Below are positions 23,496 to 33,531 of a stretch of DNA of 64,000 nt, in pieces. The number at the start of each line of letters is the position of its first letter. The first letter of the stretch is position 1. A program made the translations under genes and the position numbers. Below the pieces are notes generated by a model. It was not told the origin of the DNA, did no database searches, and saw only the letters and a list, made by a program, of their open reading frames with translations. This DNA is from Pontibacillus sp. HMF3514 (GTDB taxonomy: Bacteria; Bacillota; Bacilli; Bacillales; BH030062): assembly GCF_009858175.1 (NCBI RefSeq), contig NZ_CP047393.1, positions 248,001 to 312,000 on the forward strand, in the 5' to 3' direction.

Positions 23496-23542
23496 TGAAC
23501 ATCACCTGCTTTTATTTTATTAGATAATAGCCTAAAGATGCT

Positions 23543-24454
23543 TTACATTTCAGTAGAATGCGTAATTTTAGGCTTGTGTTTTTTTGTAGTACTTATGATA
23601 AATAGGCTTAAACCTAATATAACGATGGAACCCCCGAGCCATTGGGACCAAGTAATCATTTCTCCTAAAATAAAATAGGCCAAGATAGAAGCTCCAACTG
23701 GCTCAAATACAATACTCATCGATATGGTGGAGGTACTTACCCATTTTAAGGCCCAGTTAAATAATGTATGTCCAAAAAATGTTGGTATGATGGCAAGTGC
23801 TAAAAATACCCACCAGTGATCAGCTGGATAACCTGTAAAAGGTTGTTGTAAAAATACATTATACAAGATTAATGTAAGGGAGCTTATCCCATAAACTACA
23901 AATGTATAAGTCATTAAATGGAGTCGTTTTCGAACATTTTGTCCCAACAAAAAATAACCTGTTACCATTATAGCACCGAATAGAGCTAAAATATCCCCCC
24001 ATAAAGCTAGTCCGCTTATTTGAAAGTCGCCCCAACTGATAATGACACTTCCTGTTAAAGCAATCGTCATACTTAGTATTGCTCCAATTGTAAATTTTTC
24101 TTTAAAAAAAATAAATGTTCCTAAAAATGCGAAGATGGGTTGCAATGTAACTAAAACAACTGAACTTGCGACAGATGTATAGTTTAATGACTCGAACCAC
24201 AAAATAAAATGGAATGCGAGAAACACCCCTGATATTGAAGCGAGCATCCAATCTCGCTTTGTGATTGACTTAAACTCATGCAAGTGTTTAGTTAGCACAT
24301 AAGGAGCCATAATAAGTACAGCAAAAAGTAAACGATAATTAGCAATGATAGAGGCTGGTGCAGATTCAGCTAGTTTAACAAGTACGGCAGCAGTGGATAC
24401 GGAGAGCACTCCAATAACTACAGCAACATAAGGGTTGAATGGCGGTTTTTCCAC
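23543..24454 (-). CDS. EamA/DMT-family transporter
   Basis: This is a 303-residue permease with ten helices in two EamA repeats (about residues 6-140 and 150-290). The first begins YVAVVIGVLSVSTAAVLVKLAESAPASIIANYRL and the second GDILALFGAIMVTGYFLLGQNVRKRL. The start at GTG 24454 is preferred; the longer frame to 24751 adds a non-conserved leader and overlaps the divergent cshA start. DMT proteins export amino acids, nucleosides or other metabolites; the substrate is unknown here. It is transcribed away from cshA. Confidence 0.8.
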   Translation of the reverse strand: MEKPPFNPYVAVVIGVLSVSTAAVLVKLAESAPASIIANYRLLFAVLIMAPYVLTKHLHEFKSITKRDWMLASISGVFLAFHFILWFESLNYTSVASSVVLVTLQPIFAFLGTFIFFKEKFTIGAILSMTIALTGSVIISWGDFQISGLALWGDILALFGAIMVTGYFLLGQNVRKRLHLMTYTFVVYGISSLTLILYNVFLQQPFTGYPADHWWVFLALAIIPTFFGHTLFNWALKWVSTSTISMSIVFEPVGASILAYFILGEMITWSQWLGGSIVILGLSLFIISTTKKHKPKITHSTEM

Positions 24455-24652
24455 TAGAGACCAACTCCAAACTTGAGCAAATTCTTCAATGATAAATGGT
24501 AATATAAAATCATTATATCCTCTATTTACCAAGGCATAGACTCCACTTTTTTTCATTTTATCATTGATAGAAAAGAAAATGTACTTTAAACTAGGGTGAA
24601 TTGCCGAACTTACTATGGTGTGGTAAGATGGTATTAAATCATTCTCGTACCG

Positions 24653-24686
24653 AAAGCCCTCTTCCAACTGTGAGGATGGCTTTTTT
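24653..24686 (+). terminator. Terminator-like hairpin in the cshA leader
   Basis: AAAGCC/GGCTTT plus five further pairs after one mismatch, followed by TTTTTT, 52 bases before the cshA start. It may act as an attenuator. Confidence 0.6.
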
Positions 24687-24738
24687 ACGTGGTTTTCTTT
24701 GGTTGTAAAGAAGACAATAAAGGAGTAGAAATAATAAA

Positions 24739-26280
24739 GTGACAACAACATTTAATCAATTAGGTTTATCCAAATCAGTTTTAAAGGCCGTCGAAGAGCT
24801 GGGGTTTGAAGAAGCAACTCCAGTACAAGAACAAACGATTCCTCTTGCGATGGATGGAAGAGATGTCATAGGACAAGCACAAACGGGAACTGGTAAAACA
24901 GCTGCCTTCGGGATTCCATTGATTGAAAAAATCAATCAGGATCTAAAGAAGACTCAAGGACTAGTTATTGCACCAACCCGCGAGCTAGCTATGCAAGTGG
25001 CTACAGAATTAAACCGATATGGTCGTTATAAAGGTATTCAGGTACTACCTGTTTATGGCGGTTCAGATATGGGACGTCAAATTCGTTCCTTGAAGCAAGG
25101 ACCTCAAATTGTAGTAGCAACACCTGGTCGTTTATTAGATCATATTCGTCGCAAAACGATTTCATTAAATAACATTCATACAACTGTTCTAGATGAAGCA
25201 GATGAAATGTTAAACATGGGCTTCATTGAAGACATTAAAGATATTTTGAAAGCTGTTCCTGAACAGCGTCAAACGCTATTGTTCTCTGCAACAATGCCTA
25301 AAGAAATTCATGAAATTGCAACCAAAATGATGAAAAAACCAGAAACCGTTAAGCTAAAAGCGAAGCAAATGACGGTTGAGAAGATTGATCAATACTTTGT
25401 CGAAGTAAATGAAGCTAAGAAGTTCGATACACTAACACGTCTTCTTGACATTCATGTACCTGAACTATCAATTGTGTTCGGACGTACGAAAAAACGTGTA
25501 GACGAAGTTACAGACGGATTGAATGCTCGCGGATTCCGTGCTGAAGGCATTCATGGTGACTTAACTCAGAAAAAACGTATGGACGTACTGAAGAAATTCA
25601 AGAATGGAAAAATTGATGTTCTTGTTGCGACAGATGTGGCTGCACGTGGTCTTGATATCTCTGGCGTTACTCACGTATTTAACTTTGATATCCCACAAGA
25701 TCCAGAAAGCTATGTACACCGAATCGGCCGTACAGGACGTGCAGGAAATGAAGGGTATGCTGTTTCGTTCATCACACCAAGAGAAATGGCTCACCTACAC
25801 TTAATCGAAAAGACAACAGGACGTAAAATTGAACGTCGTCCTATTCCTTCATATGATGAAGCGAATAAAGGACAGCAGCAAGTAACGATTGATAAGTTAA
25901 GACAGACAATCGAATCCAATAATTTAGAGACTTACCAATCAACTGCCGCTGATCTTCTTGAAGAGTATGATTCCGTTACAGTTCTTTCTGCAGCATTGAA
26001 GATGCTTACAAAAGAAAGAAAAGATGTTCCTGTTAAGCTTACTTCCTTATCACCAATTAGTGTGAAACAAGCTAAGAATGATAAGTACAAAGGTAAGGGT
26101 AAAGGACGCGGCCATCGTAACGACCGAAACGGAAAAGGTGGTTATAAAGGTGGCTATAACAAAGGTGGAAATGGTTACAAAGGTAAAGGCGGTTATAAAG
26201 GTAATGGCAACTACAAAGGTGGAGGCCGTAACCGAAACCAACAAAACAACCGTCGCCGTAATCAAGGAAACGAATCATAA
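24739..26280 (+). CDS. cshA: DEAD-box RNA helicase CshA
   Basis: This is a 513-residue ATP-dependent RNA helicase that unwinds RNA in cold growth, ribosome assembly and mRNA turnover with the degradosome. Motifs: Q motif near residue 30, AQTGTGKT (47-54), PTRELA (79-84), DEAD (152-155), SAT, and RGLDISG and [10 protein letters not shown] in domain 2. The C-terminal 70 residues are a Gly/Lys/Arg/Asn-rich disordered RNA-binding tail (YKGG, YKGK repeats). The tail and size fit CshA rather than CshB or DbpA. The start is GTG 24739, some distance after AAGGAG. A terminator-like hairpin in the leader suggests attenuation. Confidence 0.9.
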   Translation: MTTTFNQLGLSKSVLKAVEELGFEEATPVQEQTIPLAMDGRDVIGQAQTGTGKTAAFGIPLIEKINQDLKKTQGLVIAPTRELAMQVATELNRYGRYKGIQVLPVYGGSDMGRQIRSLKQGPQIVVATPGRLLDHIRRKTISLNNIHTTVLDEADEMLNMGFIEDIKDILKAVPEQRQTLLFSATMPKEIHEIATKMMKKPETVKLKAKQMTVEKIDQYFVEVNEAKKFDTLTRLLDIHVPELSIVFGRTKKRVDEVTDGLNARGFRAEGIHGDLTQKKRMDVLKKFKNGKIDVLVATDVAARGLDISGVTHVFNFDIPQDPESYVHRIGRTGRAGNEGYAVSFITPREMAHLHLIEKTTGRKIERRPIPSYDEANKGQQQVTIDKLRQTIESNNLETYQSTAADLLEEYDSVTVLSAALKMLTKERKDVPVKLTSLSPISVKQAKNDKYKGKGKGRGHRNDRNGKGGYKGGYNKGGNGYKGKGGYKGNGNYKGGGRNRNQQNNRRRNQGNES

Positions 26281-26285
26281 GATAA

Positions 26286-26319
26286 TAAAAAACGACTCTC
26301 GTCTCGAGAGTCGTTTTTC
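26286..26319. terminator. Bidirectional terminator after cshA
   Basis: AAAAACGACTCTC/GAGAGTCGTTTTT perfect stem with a 5-base loop. Confidence 0.9.
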
Positions 26320-26347
26320 TTATGGTGAATTTTAAGTTGACATTGTC

Positions 26348-27523
26348 TTAACTACTTTGTTTTTGACGAGATTTCGAGCTGTTCATAAAGAACGATGTGA
26401 TCATCATAAGGGCAAGGAAGATGATTACGATACTGAAACCACCTTTTTGACCAAATATCTCAGATGCCAATCCGACAATGTAACCGGCAATACCTCCACC
26501 TATACCAGCTGCAATGTAGATCAGTCCTAATGCAGATCCACCTGTTTTGGATAACTGTGTTCCGAAAGCGGTCGCTGTCGGAAATAGTGTAGAGAAGAAG
26601 AGTCCTGCACCAGCGAAAAGGTATGGAAAGCTATTTGCGAATAGAAAGCTGATGACAACCATAACTAAAGACCCTATAGAGAATGTAATAAGAATAAGGC
26701 GTTCGTTTATATAATTGGTCAAGTAGGCAACACCTAGGCGACCGATCGTGAAAAATACTGAGAATATAGAAAGGATTAACGCTACCATATCTTCTTTGGC
26801 TGACGTTGATAAGCCCCCTAGATCTAAGGATTTTAGGTAAGTTGGAAAGAAGTTCATAAAGGATACTTCAGCAGATACTTCAAACATAAGGAAGAATAGT
26901 AAAAATACGAATTGTGCATCTCGCAGCATAGGGATAAATGCTTTAAGGTTAATTTTTTCCACCTTACCAGATGGGAATTTCACTGATGTTATATATACAA
27001 TAACAGCAATTAAGCTTACCGCAATTCCGATGTAAAAATATCTCCAAGAAGCAAATTGGAATAGATAGTTAAGAATCTGAGGAAACACAACCATTCCAAG
27101 GCCGTACACCCCCATAGCTAAGTTGAACATTTGATTTTGCTTTTGAGGATACGCTGCAGGGACGATAGCATTTGAAGCTACTCCAAGGGCCCCTAGGCCA
27201 AACCCGACAATCATATAGAAACCGAGGAAAAATAAAATATTAGGTGCTATACCTGTTCCTAAGAAACCTAACCCCATAATGATGGAACTTATAATCGTCA
27301 TCATTCGTAAACCTTTTTTATCAGTATAATATCCAATAAGCACACTGGCTAACGTGAACCCTAACTGGAATATGAATACAACTAGACCGAACTGACTCAT
27401 ATCAAGCCCTAAATCCTTTTCGACTTGATCGAGTACAATTCCTTTTGTATTTGTCACACCGCCTGATATAAATTGCGTGAACATTAAAATGATTAAAGCA
27501 TGTATTGCTTTTCCTCTAGACAT
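26348..27523 (-). CDS. MFS transporter
   Basis: This is a 391-residue major-facilitator permease with 12 predicted helices. Motif A is visible as IGYYTDKKGLRMMTI between helices 2 and 3, and the second half repeats it weakly as RLGVAYLTNYINERLIL. The N-terminus is short. AGGAGGT precedes the ATG. It lies convergent to cshA and divergent from the moxR operon. The substrate is not deducible; sugar or organic-anion uptake is possible. A candidate CcpA (cre) site lies upstream at 27620-27634. Confidence 0.75.
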   Translation of the reverse strand: MSRGKAIHALIILMFTQFISGGVTNTKGIVLDQVEKDLGLDMSQFGLVVFIFQLGFTLASVLIGYYTDKKGLRMMTIISSIIMGLGFLGTGIAPNILFFLGFYMIVGFGLGALGVASNAIVPAAYPQKQNQMFNLAMGVYGLGMVVFPQILNYLFQFASWRYFYIGIAVSLIAVIVYITSVKFPSGKVEKINLKAFIPMLRDAQFVFLLFFLMFEVSAEVSFMNFFPTYLKSLDLGGLSTSAKEDMVALILSIFSVFFTIGRLGVAYLTNYINERLILITFSIGSLVMVVISFLFANSFPYLFAGAGLFFSTLFPTATAFGTQLSKTGGSALGLIYIAAGIGGGIAGYIVGLASEIFGQKGGFSIVIIFLALMMITSFFMNSSKSRQKQSS

Positions 27524-27619
27524 GTTGTTTACCTCCTAAGTTGTAATGCTTTACTCTGTTAAACTGATTTTCTGTTCGGGGTATTCCCACACATTTTTTT
27601 AGTAAAACGATAAAAATAA

Positions 27620-27634
27620 ATGTAAACGTTTTAA
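27620..27634 (-). promoter_or_regulatory. Candidate catabolite-responsive element (cre)
   Basis: ATGTAAACGTTTTAA matches the cre consensus at all fixed positions except one. It lies about 100 bases upstream of the MFS gene and 140 bases upstream of the divergent moxR-like gene. Confidence 0.3.
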
Positions 27635-27776
27635 AGTGAATAAAAAATTGGAAGTGGTTTAGAAAGCGTTTTAATGCGTTTTTAGGAGGTGGTTCCTTTA
27701 AACATTTGAAAAATAAAGGAATTTTTAGACAATTGCTGTTACAATGGGTGAATGAGAAAAAGGGGGAAATTTACAT

Positions 27777-28730
27777 ATGGGTCAACAAAACAAACAAATA
27801 CAAGAGGGTATTGAAAACATAGGAAAAGTTATTTTAGGAAAAAGTGATGTTGTAGAATTATTGTTTACGTCCTTGCTAGCAAAAGGGCAAGTTTTATTAG
27901 AGAGTGTCCCAGGTTCTGGGAAAACGAAATTAGCAAAGAGTTTTGCGAAGGTGATTGACGGGGAATTCCGTCGTATTCAGTTCACTCCAGATGTTTTGCC
28001 AAGTGATGTAACTGGCATTCAATTCTTTAACCCGAAGACACAGGAATTCGAATTACGTATGGGTCCTGTTATGACCAATGTGTTATTGGCGGATGAAATT
28101 AACCGTGCCACACCAAAGACACAGTCTTCGTTACTAGAGGTAATGGAAGAGCATCAAACAACAATCGATGGGGAAACGATTTCGATTAACCCACCGTTTT
28201 TCGTTATTGCAACACAAAACCCAGTAGAAAGTAACTATGGAACATTTCCACTTCCAGAAGCACAGCTTGACCGCTTCCTGTTTAAAGTGGACATGGGGTA
28301 CCCAACGAGAGAAGAGGAGAAAAATATCCTCATTGAATATCAGATGAACGAACCGTTAGATGAACTTCAAGCTACATTAACTCCTGAGATGATTTTATCG
28401 ATGCAGGAACAAGTGAAAGAGGTCAAGGTTTCAGAAGTTGTTCACGACTATTTGCTAGCTCTTGTGACAGAAACACGAAATAGTCCTGATATTGATTTAG
28501 GGATTAGTACACGTGGAGCTTTAGCTTTAATGCGTGCTACTCAAGCGAGAGCTTATATCAGAGGGCGTCAGTATGTAACACCTGAAGATGTAAAAGAGTT
28601 AGCTCCATATGTATTTGAACATCGTCTTATTCTTTCTATGGAAGGCTCTATTAGAAAGAAGCCTGAAGAGATTGTCGAGGAGATCTTAAATTCCATTGAA
28701 GTTCCAGTGGAAGTAGGCGAAGGAAAGTGA
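27777..28730 (+). CDS. MoxR-family AAA+ ATPase
   Basis: This is a 317-residue AAA+ chaperone-type ATPase. Walker A is GSGKTK (about residues 46-51), Walker B LLADEINRA (about 106-114), sensor 1 ATQNP, and the C-terminal lid carries the RGALALMRA sensor 2 region. MoxR proteins work with DUF58/VWA proteins in maturation or envelope functions. It is the first gene of a three-gene operon whose members overlap by four bases each (GTGA junctions), implying coupled translation. The specific client is unknown. Confidence 0.85.
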   Translation: MGQQNKQIQEGIENIGKVILGKSDVVELLFTSLLAKGQVLLESVPGSGKTKLAKSFAKVIDGEFRRIQFTPDVLPSDVTGIQFFNPKTQEFELRMGPVMTNVLLADEINRATPKTQSSLLEVMEEHQTTIDGETISINPPFFVIATQNPVESNYGTFPLPEAQLDRFLFKVDMGYPTREEEKNILIEYQMNEPLDELQATLTPEMILSMQEQVKEVKVSEVVHDYLLALVTETRNSPDIDLGISTRGALALMRATQARAYIRGRQYVTPEDVKELAPYVFEHRLILSMEGSIRKKPEEIVEEILNSIEVPVEVGEGK

Positions 28731-29941
28731 GGCAGTGGAAAAAAGAATTTGGGGGGAATCTAGAATCCACTTACGACATGCTTATTTCACTTTGTGTGTC
28801 GATAGCTGTACTGGCGCTTCTTACTAATAAACCAAATGTGTACTTAGTAGTAGGCGTTGTGTTTGCTTTTGTTTTCTTGAGCAAAATGTATGATAAGTAT
28901 GTAGGGCATGGAATCACTTTAGTTAATAAAAGAAGAACGTATAGGTTGTTTCCTGGGGATGAAGTAGAAATGGATCTTCGGTTACAAAACTCGTCGAGGC
29001 TTCCTATCATCAACGGGAAGTTCCAATTCTATGCGAATCATGTTATTCAGAATGATCGCTTTTTTACGGTGGGCCATAAGAAAACCAATTTATATGAAAT
29101 TCCTTTATCTATTATTGATAAAGGTGATGCTGCTGTCTCAGTAAATATGAAAGCTCAAAAACGTGGTGTGACCAGGCTGAATGAGATAGAGTATCATTTT
29201 CCGCATTTAATGAGCTTCGAGAATATCACGTTGTTTTTTCGGGATTTTTATAGAACGGAATTCATTATTTATCCGACACCATTACCTGTGAAAGGGTTAG
29301 AGGAACGTTTCCATGTAACAATTGGTTCTCAAAGAACGACATTCTCTCCATTCGAAGATCAACTTAGTCCAATAGGAACTCGGGATTATCTGCCCTCTGA
29401 TCCGTTCCACCGTATTAATTGGAAGGCATCAGCCAGAATACAGTCATTACAAACGAAGCTGTACGAACGTGTTCATGATATAACATGGGTATTTGTCGTA
29501 AACATCTCTGAATCAACCAGAATGCGAAACACCTATGTTAGTCATAACATTGAAAACATCCTTTCTTATGTCACATATATGTGTCAGTTTGCTACTGAAA
29601 AAGGCTATGCTTATGAGATTCATATTAATGCACGAAAGGCAGGATCTCCTCCTTATTTTTATCTTCATGAAGGAATAGGGAAGGAACATTTACGACACGC
29701 TCTTGAATTCTTAGCGAGGGTAAATACAGAGGAGTTAATCCTACCATATGAAAATCTGCTATATCGTGTTGATCAAGATTTATATAAGCCGAAGACACTT
29801 TTCTTGTTTGGAGAAGTAACCCCAGAAGCTGAAATGTATGCAAGAACATGGGAAAAGAAACGAATGAGCGTTTATCACATTAAGGAGTATGAAGAAGGAG
29901 CTTATCTGGGAGACGTAGTGAAGGAGGTGGCTGCGCAGTGA
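28727..29941 (+). CDS. DUF58 domain-containing protein
   Basis: This is a 404-residue protein. Two N-terminal hydrophobic helices (about residues 17-52) anchor it to the membrane. The DUF58 signature DQLSPIGTRDYLPSDPFHRINWKASAR is at about residues 206-232, within a VWA-like fold that would expose the protein to the cytoplasm. The start is GTG 28727, overlapping the moxR stop by four bases. MoxR, DUF58 and a transglutaminase-type membrane protein usually form one functional unit. Here the third partner is a DUF4129 membrane protein. Confidence 0.8.
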   Translation: MRQWKKEFGGNLESTYDMLISLCVSIAVLALLTNKPNVYLVVGVVFAFVFLSKMYDKYVGHGITLVNKRRTYRLFPGDEVEMDLRLQNSSRLPIINGKFQFYANHVIQNDRFFTVGHKKTNLYEIPLSIIDKGDAAVSVNMKAQKRGVTRLNEIEYHFPHLMSFENITLFFRDFYRTEFIIYPTPLPVKGLEERFHVTIGSQRTTFSPFEDQLSPIGTRDYLPSDPFHRINWKASARIQSLQTKLYERVHDITWVFVVNISESTRMRNTYVSHNIENILSYVTYMCQFATEKGYAYEIHINARKAGSPPYFYLHEGIGKEHLRHALEFLARVNTEELILPYENLLYRVDQDLYKPKTLFLFGEVTPEAEMYARTWEKKRMSVYHIKEYEEGAYLGDVVKEVAAQ

Positions 29942-31182
29942 TTACAGCTAACCTCACAATCGTTCGAATCTATCAGTTCTTAGGAGAAGCATTTCTGTTT
30001 TACCTGTTGTTAGTCCCTTTCTATTACTTTAGGGATCTTCAATTACCATTGGGGAGTTATATTATAGCGGTAGTGGGGACAACGATTATATTGGTATTAT
30101 TTACACGTGTTACAGACACGTACATCCCATTTTTGATCTATGCACCAGTAGCGGTGATGTTATTTGTGGTTATGGGTTACTCGTTGCTTATTGCTATTGC
30201 GATGGCTGCCTTCTTTAGTTGGCGTTTTATTCGACACCTACAAGAAGAAGGAATGGACCATGAGTATCGTTTAATTATGCTTGGTTTATTTCTTGCCTTA
30301 ATTGAGTCATTACTCATTACAGATTTTGCGATGTATCTGATGATAGGATTACAGGTTTCCGTATTGATATTTGGCCATATGCTAAGTCATGTTGTGAGTA
30401 TTAAAATCTCGAACTCTAATCAAAAGCCTTTCGCTCAAATTGGTGTGATTGGGGGAGCCTTCCTCCTTATTACAGGAATCTCCTACTCAGCTTATAATGG
30501 GTTAGAGAGAATGTGGAATGGTGCGCTTACTTTATTAGCTAATATATTTTCATATGGAATGTTGGGTGTAGTGAACTTCCTTGACTTTCTTGGTATTGAT
30601 CTGGCTGCAATAGGACAGTTAGAAGAAAGGATAAAAGAAAGTCAACAAGATGATATAAAGATGGAAAAGCCTGATTCACCTTTTACAGATAAGACGAAAA
30701 ACACTGTCGGTGCTGAAAATGCAGGGGAAACGATTTATTGGAGTTTCTTATCCATCATTATAGTGGTCGCTATTATTGTGGCGATTGTTCTTATTCGTAA
30801 AAAAGTGATGGAGAAAAGAAAAGACCCTGAGTCAGATGAAGCAAGTATGACATCGAAATGGACAACTCATGAGAAAAGTTCACTGAGGGATAAAATCTCT
30901 AAGTTCTTCGGTCGTAAGCCTGAAAACCCTGTACGCCAGCTGTTTTTTGATTTCGAACGCTTTGCTCAAAAGAAAGGTTTTGGAAGGAAAAACTATGAAA
31001 CCATTGAGGATTGGTTTGAACGATTAGGCGTGAAGAATGCGAATGTAGAAGTCTACCAAAAGGTTCGCTATGGTGATGAAACATCATTGACGCAGCAAGA
31101 AGTAGAACGGTTTAAACAAGACTTGCAGCAATTGCGAAAGTCTTTATTAGAAAAGTCTAAGTATAAAAAGGATACAGAATAA
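29938..31182 (+). CDS. Membrane protein with C-terminal DUF4129, no transglutaminase core
   Basis: This is a 414-residue protein. Five or six N-terminal helices (about residues 15-180) are followed by an extracytoplasmic linker, another transmembrane helix near 265-285 (SFLSIIIVVAIIVAIVLI), and a cytoplasmic helical DUF4129-like region (about 325-405; PVRQLFFDFERFAQKKG and QEVERFKQDLQQLRKSLL). In the common MoxR-DUF58-TgpA operon the third gene has a transglutaminase core; no Cys-His-Asp triad is visible here. GTG 29938 overlaps the DUF58 stop by four bases. Function unknown; it probably anchors the MoxR/DUF58 complex. Confidence 0.7.
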   Translation: MITANLTIVRIYQFLGEAFLFYLLLVPFYYFRDLQLPLGSYIIAVVGTTIILVLFTRVTDTYIPFLIYAPVAVMLFVVMGYSLLIAIAMAAFFSWRFIRHLQEEGMDHEYRLIMLGLFLALIESLLITDFAMYLMIGLQVSVLIFGHMLSHVVSIKISNSNQKPFAQIGVIGGAFLLITGISYSAYNGLERMWNGALTLLANIFSYGMLGVVNFLDFLGIDLAAIGQLEERIKESQQDDIKMEKPDSPFTDKTKNTVGAENAGETIYWSFLSIIIVVAIIVAIVLIRKKVMEKRKDPESDEASMTSKWTTHEKSSLRDKISKFFGRKPENPVRQLFFDFERFAQKKGFGRKNYETIEDWFERLGVKNANVEVYQKVRYGDETSLTQQEVERFKQDLQQLRKSLLEKSKYKKDTE

Positions 31183-31184
31183 GA

Positions 31185-31207
31185 AAAGCACCCTAAAAAG
31201 GGTGCTT
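31185..31207 (+). terminator. Terminator of the moxR operon
   Basis: AAAGCACCCT/AGGGTGCTTT stem with a 4-base loop; T-run short. The 160 bases after it to 31370 hold no convincing gene. Confidence 0.75.
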
Positions 31208-31370
31208 TCAGCTTGTAGAGGATCCCTTGGTTTTTTCGATAAGCTTTTTCATATTTGGGTCACAAATGGTGATGAGGAAAATTCTCTTCTATCGTCACAA
31301 ATTCTAATTCATTTAGTTGGTTTTTATTTAATCAAAACATTCAAGGGACAGTGCACCTGTCTTCTCTTAC

Positions 31371-32234
31371 CTACTTTAAGAGATCTACCGCTCTATCAGG
31401 ATTCGAAGGTCCCTCATGGGCTAGTGCATCGAAAACGAAGTTAAAAGCATTCAGATCATAACTGATTGCCGAGTGCTCAACTAGATCAAGTGGATAATAA
31501 TCCTGCAACGTAATGTTTGATACTTCCTTTGATTCTTTTAGAAAAGAAGAAGTGTAAGGAACTATAACTTCATCTATTTCGGTCGCTACGTTTGTATAGG
31601 AAACCTTCCCAGGGGTTTCATCCCCTTCATTCAATTTTTCTAGGAATTCTGAACCAATTAACTGCTGACGACAAGCGGTACAATCGCTTATAAGGTCTGC
31701 ACTCGTATCTGTTGCGTCCTCCAATCCTCCTAACCCCTCTGTACCGTGATTGGAAGGGGCAAGTCCAATTAGATCATCCACTTTTTCAGCACCACCTAAG
31801 AATTTAAGGTAATAACGGGGCATCATTCCTCCTTGGCTGTGACCGACAATTGAAACTTTCTCTGAACCCGTATGTTGAAGAACATTTTCAATGAAAGTTT
31901 TCAGTTCCATTGCTGAATCCTCTATTGGTCCTGTGCCATAGCCAGCCGTTGTATAACCATAGTTTAAAGAGTAGACACAATATCCTTTTTCTTTTAATAA
32001 TGGAGCAAGGTCAGCCCAGTTTTGAGCCATTGATTCAAAAGTTCCCGGTACAAGCACGACAGGGAAAGGGTGAGCTTCATCAGGTTGGCAGGTGGGGTCA
32101 TTTGCTCCAACGGGTGGAACGCCTTCTTCTAACAAGAAACTCCCTGAGGTATCAGCCTTAGCTTTGTCCATTTCCGTAGATAGTAAAGTAAACATAAACA
32201 AAGAAATTGCAGTCATAAACACAACATTTTTCAT
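31371..32234 (-). CDS. Secreted alpha/beta-hydrolase lipase
   Basis: This is a 287-residue secreted lipase/esterase. A signal peptide covers about residues 1-28 (MKNVVFMTAISLFMFTLLS...KADT). The nucleophile is Ser133 in GHSQGG, with LVPGTFES as the oxyanion-hole loop (HG-equivalent); the acid is probably the Asp of EIDEVIVPY and the histidine that of LVEHSAI. Cys pairs near CQPDEAH and CTACRQ may be disulfides, in line with Streptomyces-type class I.7/lipase 2 enzymes. ATG 32234 follows GGAG loosely. Monocistronic. It hydrolyses extracellular esters or triacylglycerols. Confidence 0.85.
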   Translation of the reverse strand: MKNVVFMTAISLFMFTLLSTEMDKAKADTSGSFLLEEGVPPVGANDPTCQPDEAHPFPVVLVPGTFESMAQNWADLAPLLKEKGYCVYSLNYGYTTAGYGTGPIEDSAMELKTFIENVLQHTGSEKVSIVGHSQGGMMPRYYLKFLGGAEKVDDLIGLAPSNHGTEGLGGLEDATDTSADLISDCTACRQQLIGSEFLEKLNEGDETPGKVSYTNVATEIDEVIVPYTSSFLKESKEVSNITLQDYYPLDLVEHSAISYDLNAFNFVFDALAHEGPSNPDRAVDLLK

Positions 32235-32560
32235 CAAATAATAGTCTCCAATCTTAGATCATTGATCATATTTAAGTAGTGCTTTTTAAAGATAGCCTAT
32301 CATAGGTGTTGGATATAGAAAACGACTGGTAGAGAAGAATCGCTATACAGACCGTGGATACAAGTGCTATGACCTCTTGGGGAAAGCGGTAAGTATTATT
32401 TAGTAGATTAATATCTGAAATTGTGAGCTGTTAAACTGATTGTTTTGCTAGCTCGATTGATTTTTTCGAGACGGACAAGAGCCCCCTCTCAATGCTTATC
32501 CTATTTGGTTCTTGAGCATGTGATCTCCACTCATTTCATGCAAAACAAATTTTAAAAGCA
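32235..32560. other. Gene-free gap upstream of the lipase gene
   Basis: A/T-rich sequence. It should hold the lipase promoter, but I see no confident promoter pair, RNA or repeat. Confidence 0.5.
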
Positions 32561-32594
32561 AAAAAAACTACCTCCTTTTGATAAGGGGGTAGTA
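32561..32594 (-). terminator. Terminator of the rhomboid gene
   Basis: ACTACCTCCTT/AAGGGGGTAGT stem with a T-run on the minus strand. Confidence 0.85.
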
Positions 32595-32618
32595 TAAGCG
32601 TTTGAAATGAAACATTCT

Positions 32619-33386
32619 TTACAATACTCGTTGAATTAACCCGAACACGACTAGCAATATAAGTATCCCCCAAAAAAGCTTCGGCAAATACTTTTTCATA
32701 GGGAAGCGTCTTTTCTTCCAGCGGTTTGGATCGAAAGCAATGTCACCGTCTGTATGATTTCGTCTACGCCTTACATTTCGCCATTGTGAAAATGGTTGAG
32801 CATTTCTTAAAACGAGTGGAGCAACAACAAGCCCACCAACAAGTCCGAAAATGTGCCCATAAATATTAATGTTTGAACGAAGGAACGTCATTACAAGAGC
32901 AATCACCGATATCGTAAGAATAATTTGAGTATTCGCTTGGTCAATAAGTTCTTTTCGTGCGTAAATCATATATAAGTAGATCCCAAATAGTCCGAAGATT
33001 GCACCTGATGCCCCTACGGATACAACATTCATAGGCCCGAAGAAGAAAGAGCCAAGGTTTCCGATAATACCTGTTGCTAAGTAGGCAAAAATAAACTTAG
33101 GTTTACCCAGCATTTGCTCTAACGCAGGGCCAAACAATACAAGAGAAAAGGAATTAAACAATGCGTGACCGAAACCATAATGGAAGAAGATTGGAGTTAC
33201 GAGACGCCAATATTCACCGTTGGCTACATAATAATTGTTTAATTCAGCCGAGTTTTCCAATGCTACAAAAGGTGAGAGCATTAAGAAATCCGTTGTTAAC
33301 CATAAAAAGAAATGAAGTCCAACTAAAAAGGATACAATAGGATAAAATCGAATAAATTCCTGAAATGATTCTGAACGACGAAACAT
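32619..33386 (-). CDS. Rhomboid-family intramembrane serine protease (YdcA-like)
   Basis: This is a 255-residue six-helix rhomboid protease that cleaves within membranes. The catalytic dyad is Ser128 in GASGAIFG and His178 in YGHIFGLVGG. The WR motif of loop 1 is present (EYWRLVTPIFFHYGFGHALFN, about residues 59-79), where H69 and H74 lie near the active site. A basic C-terminal region (RRRRN, WKKRR) and a last helix follow. The position next to acpS matches B. subtilis ydcA. AAGGAGAA precedes the ATG. The substrate is unknown. Confidence 0.9.
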   Translation of the reverse strand: MFRRSESFQEFIRFYPIVSFLVGLHFFLWLTTDFLMLSPFVALENSAELNNYYVANGEYWRLVTPIFFHYGFGHALFNSFSLVLFGPALEQMLGKPKFIFAYLATGIIGNLGSFFFGPMNVVSVGASGAIFGLFGIYLYMIYARKELIDQANTQIILTISVIALVMTFLRSNINIYGHIFGLVGGLVVAPLVLRNAQPFSQWRNVRRRRNHTDGDIAFDPNRWKKRRFPMKKYLPKLFWGILILLVVFGLIQRVL

Positions 33387-33531
33387 AATGAGTTCTCCTT
33401 ACTTATAAGTAATAGTCCTTAACTATTCATTACTCTCATTATACAATGAAAAAAGCTTATTCATGTTATGAACCGCTCACAAAATTATAAACCTACATAA
33501 AAATGAATAGTGATAGAAAGATGGTGGTACT

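Noticed and set aside
31202-31444. 80-codon frame after the moxR operon
   Set aside because: It starts inside the terminator, ends in the lipase gene antisense, and has no recognisable content.
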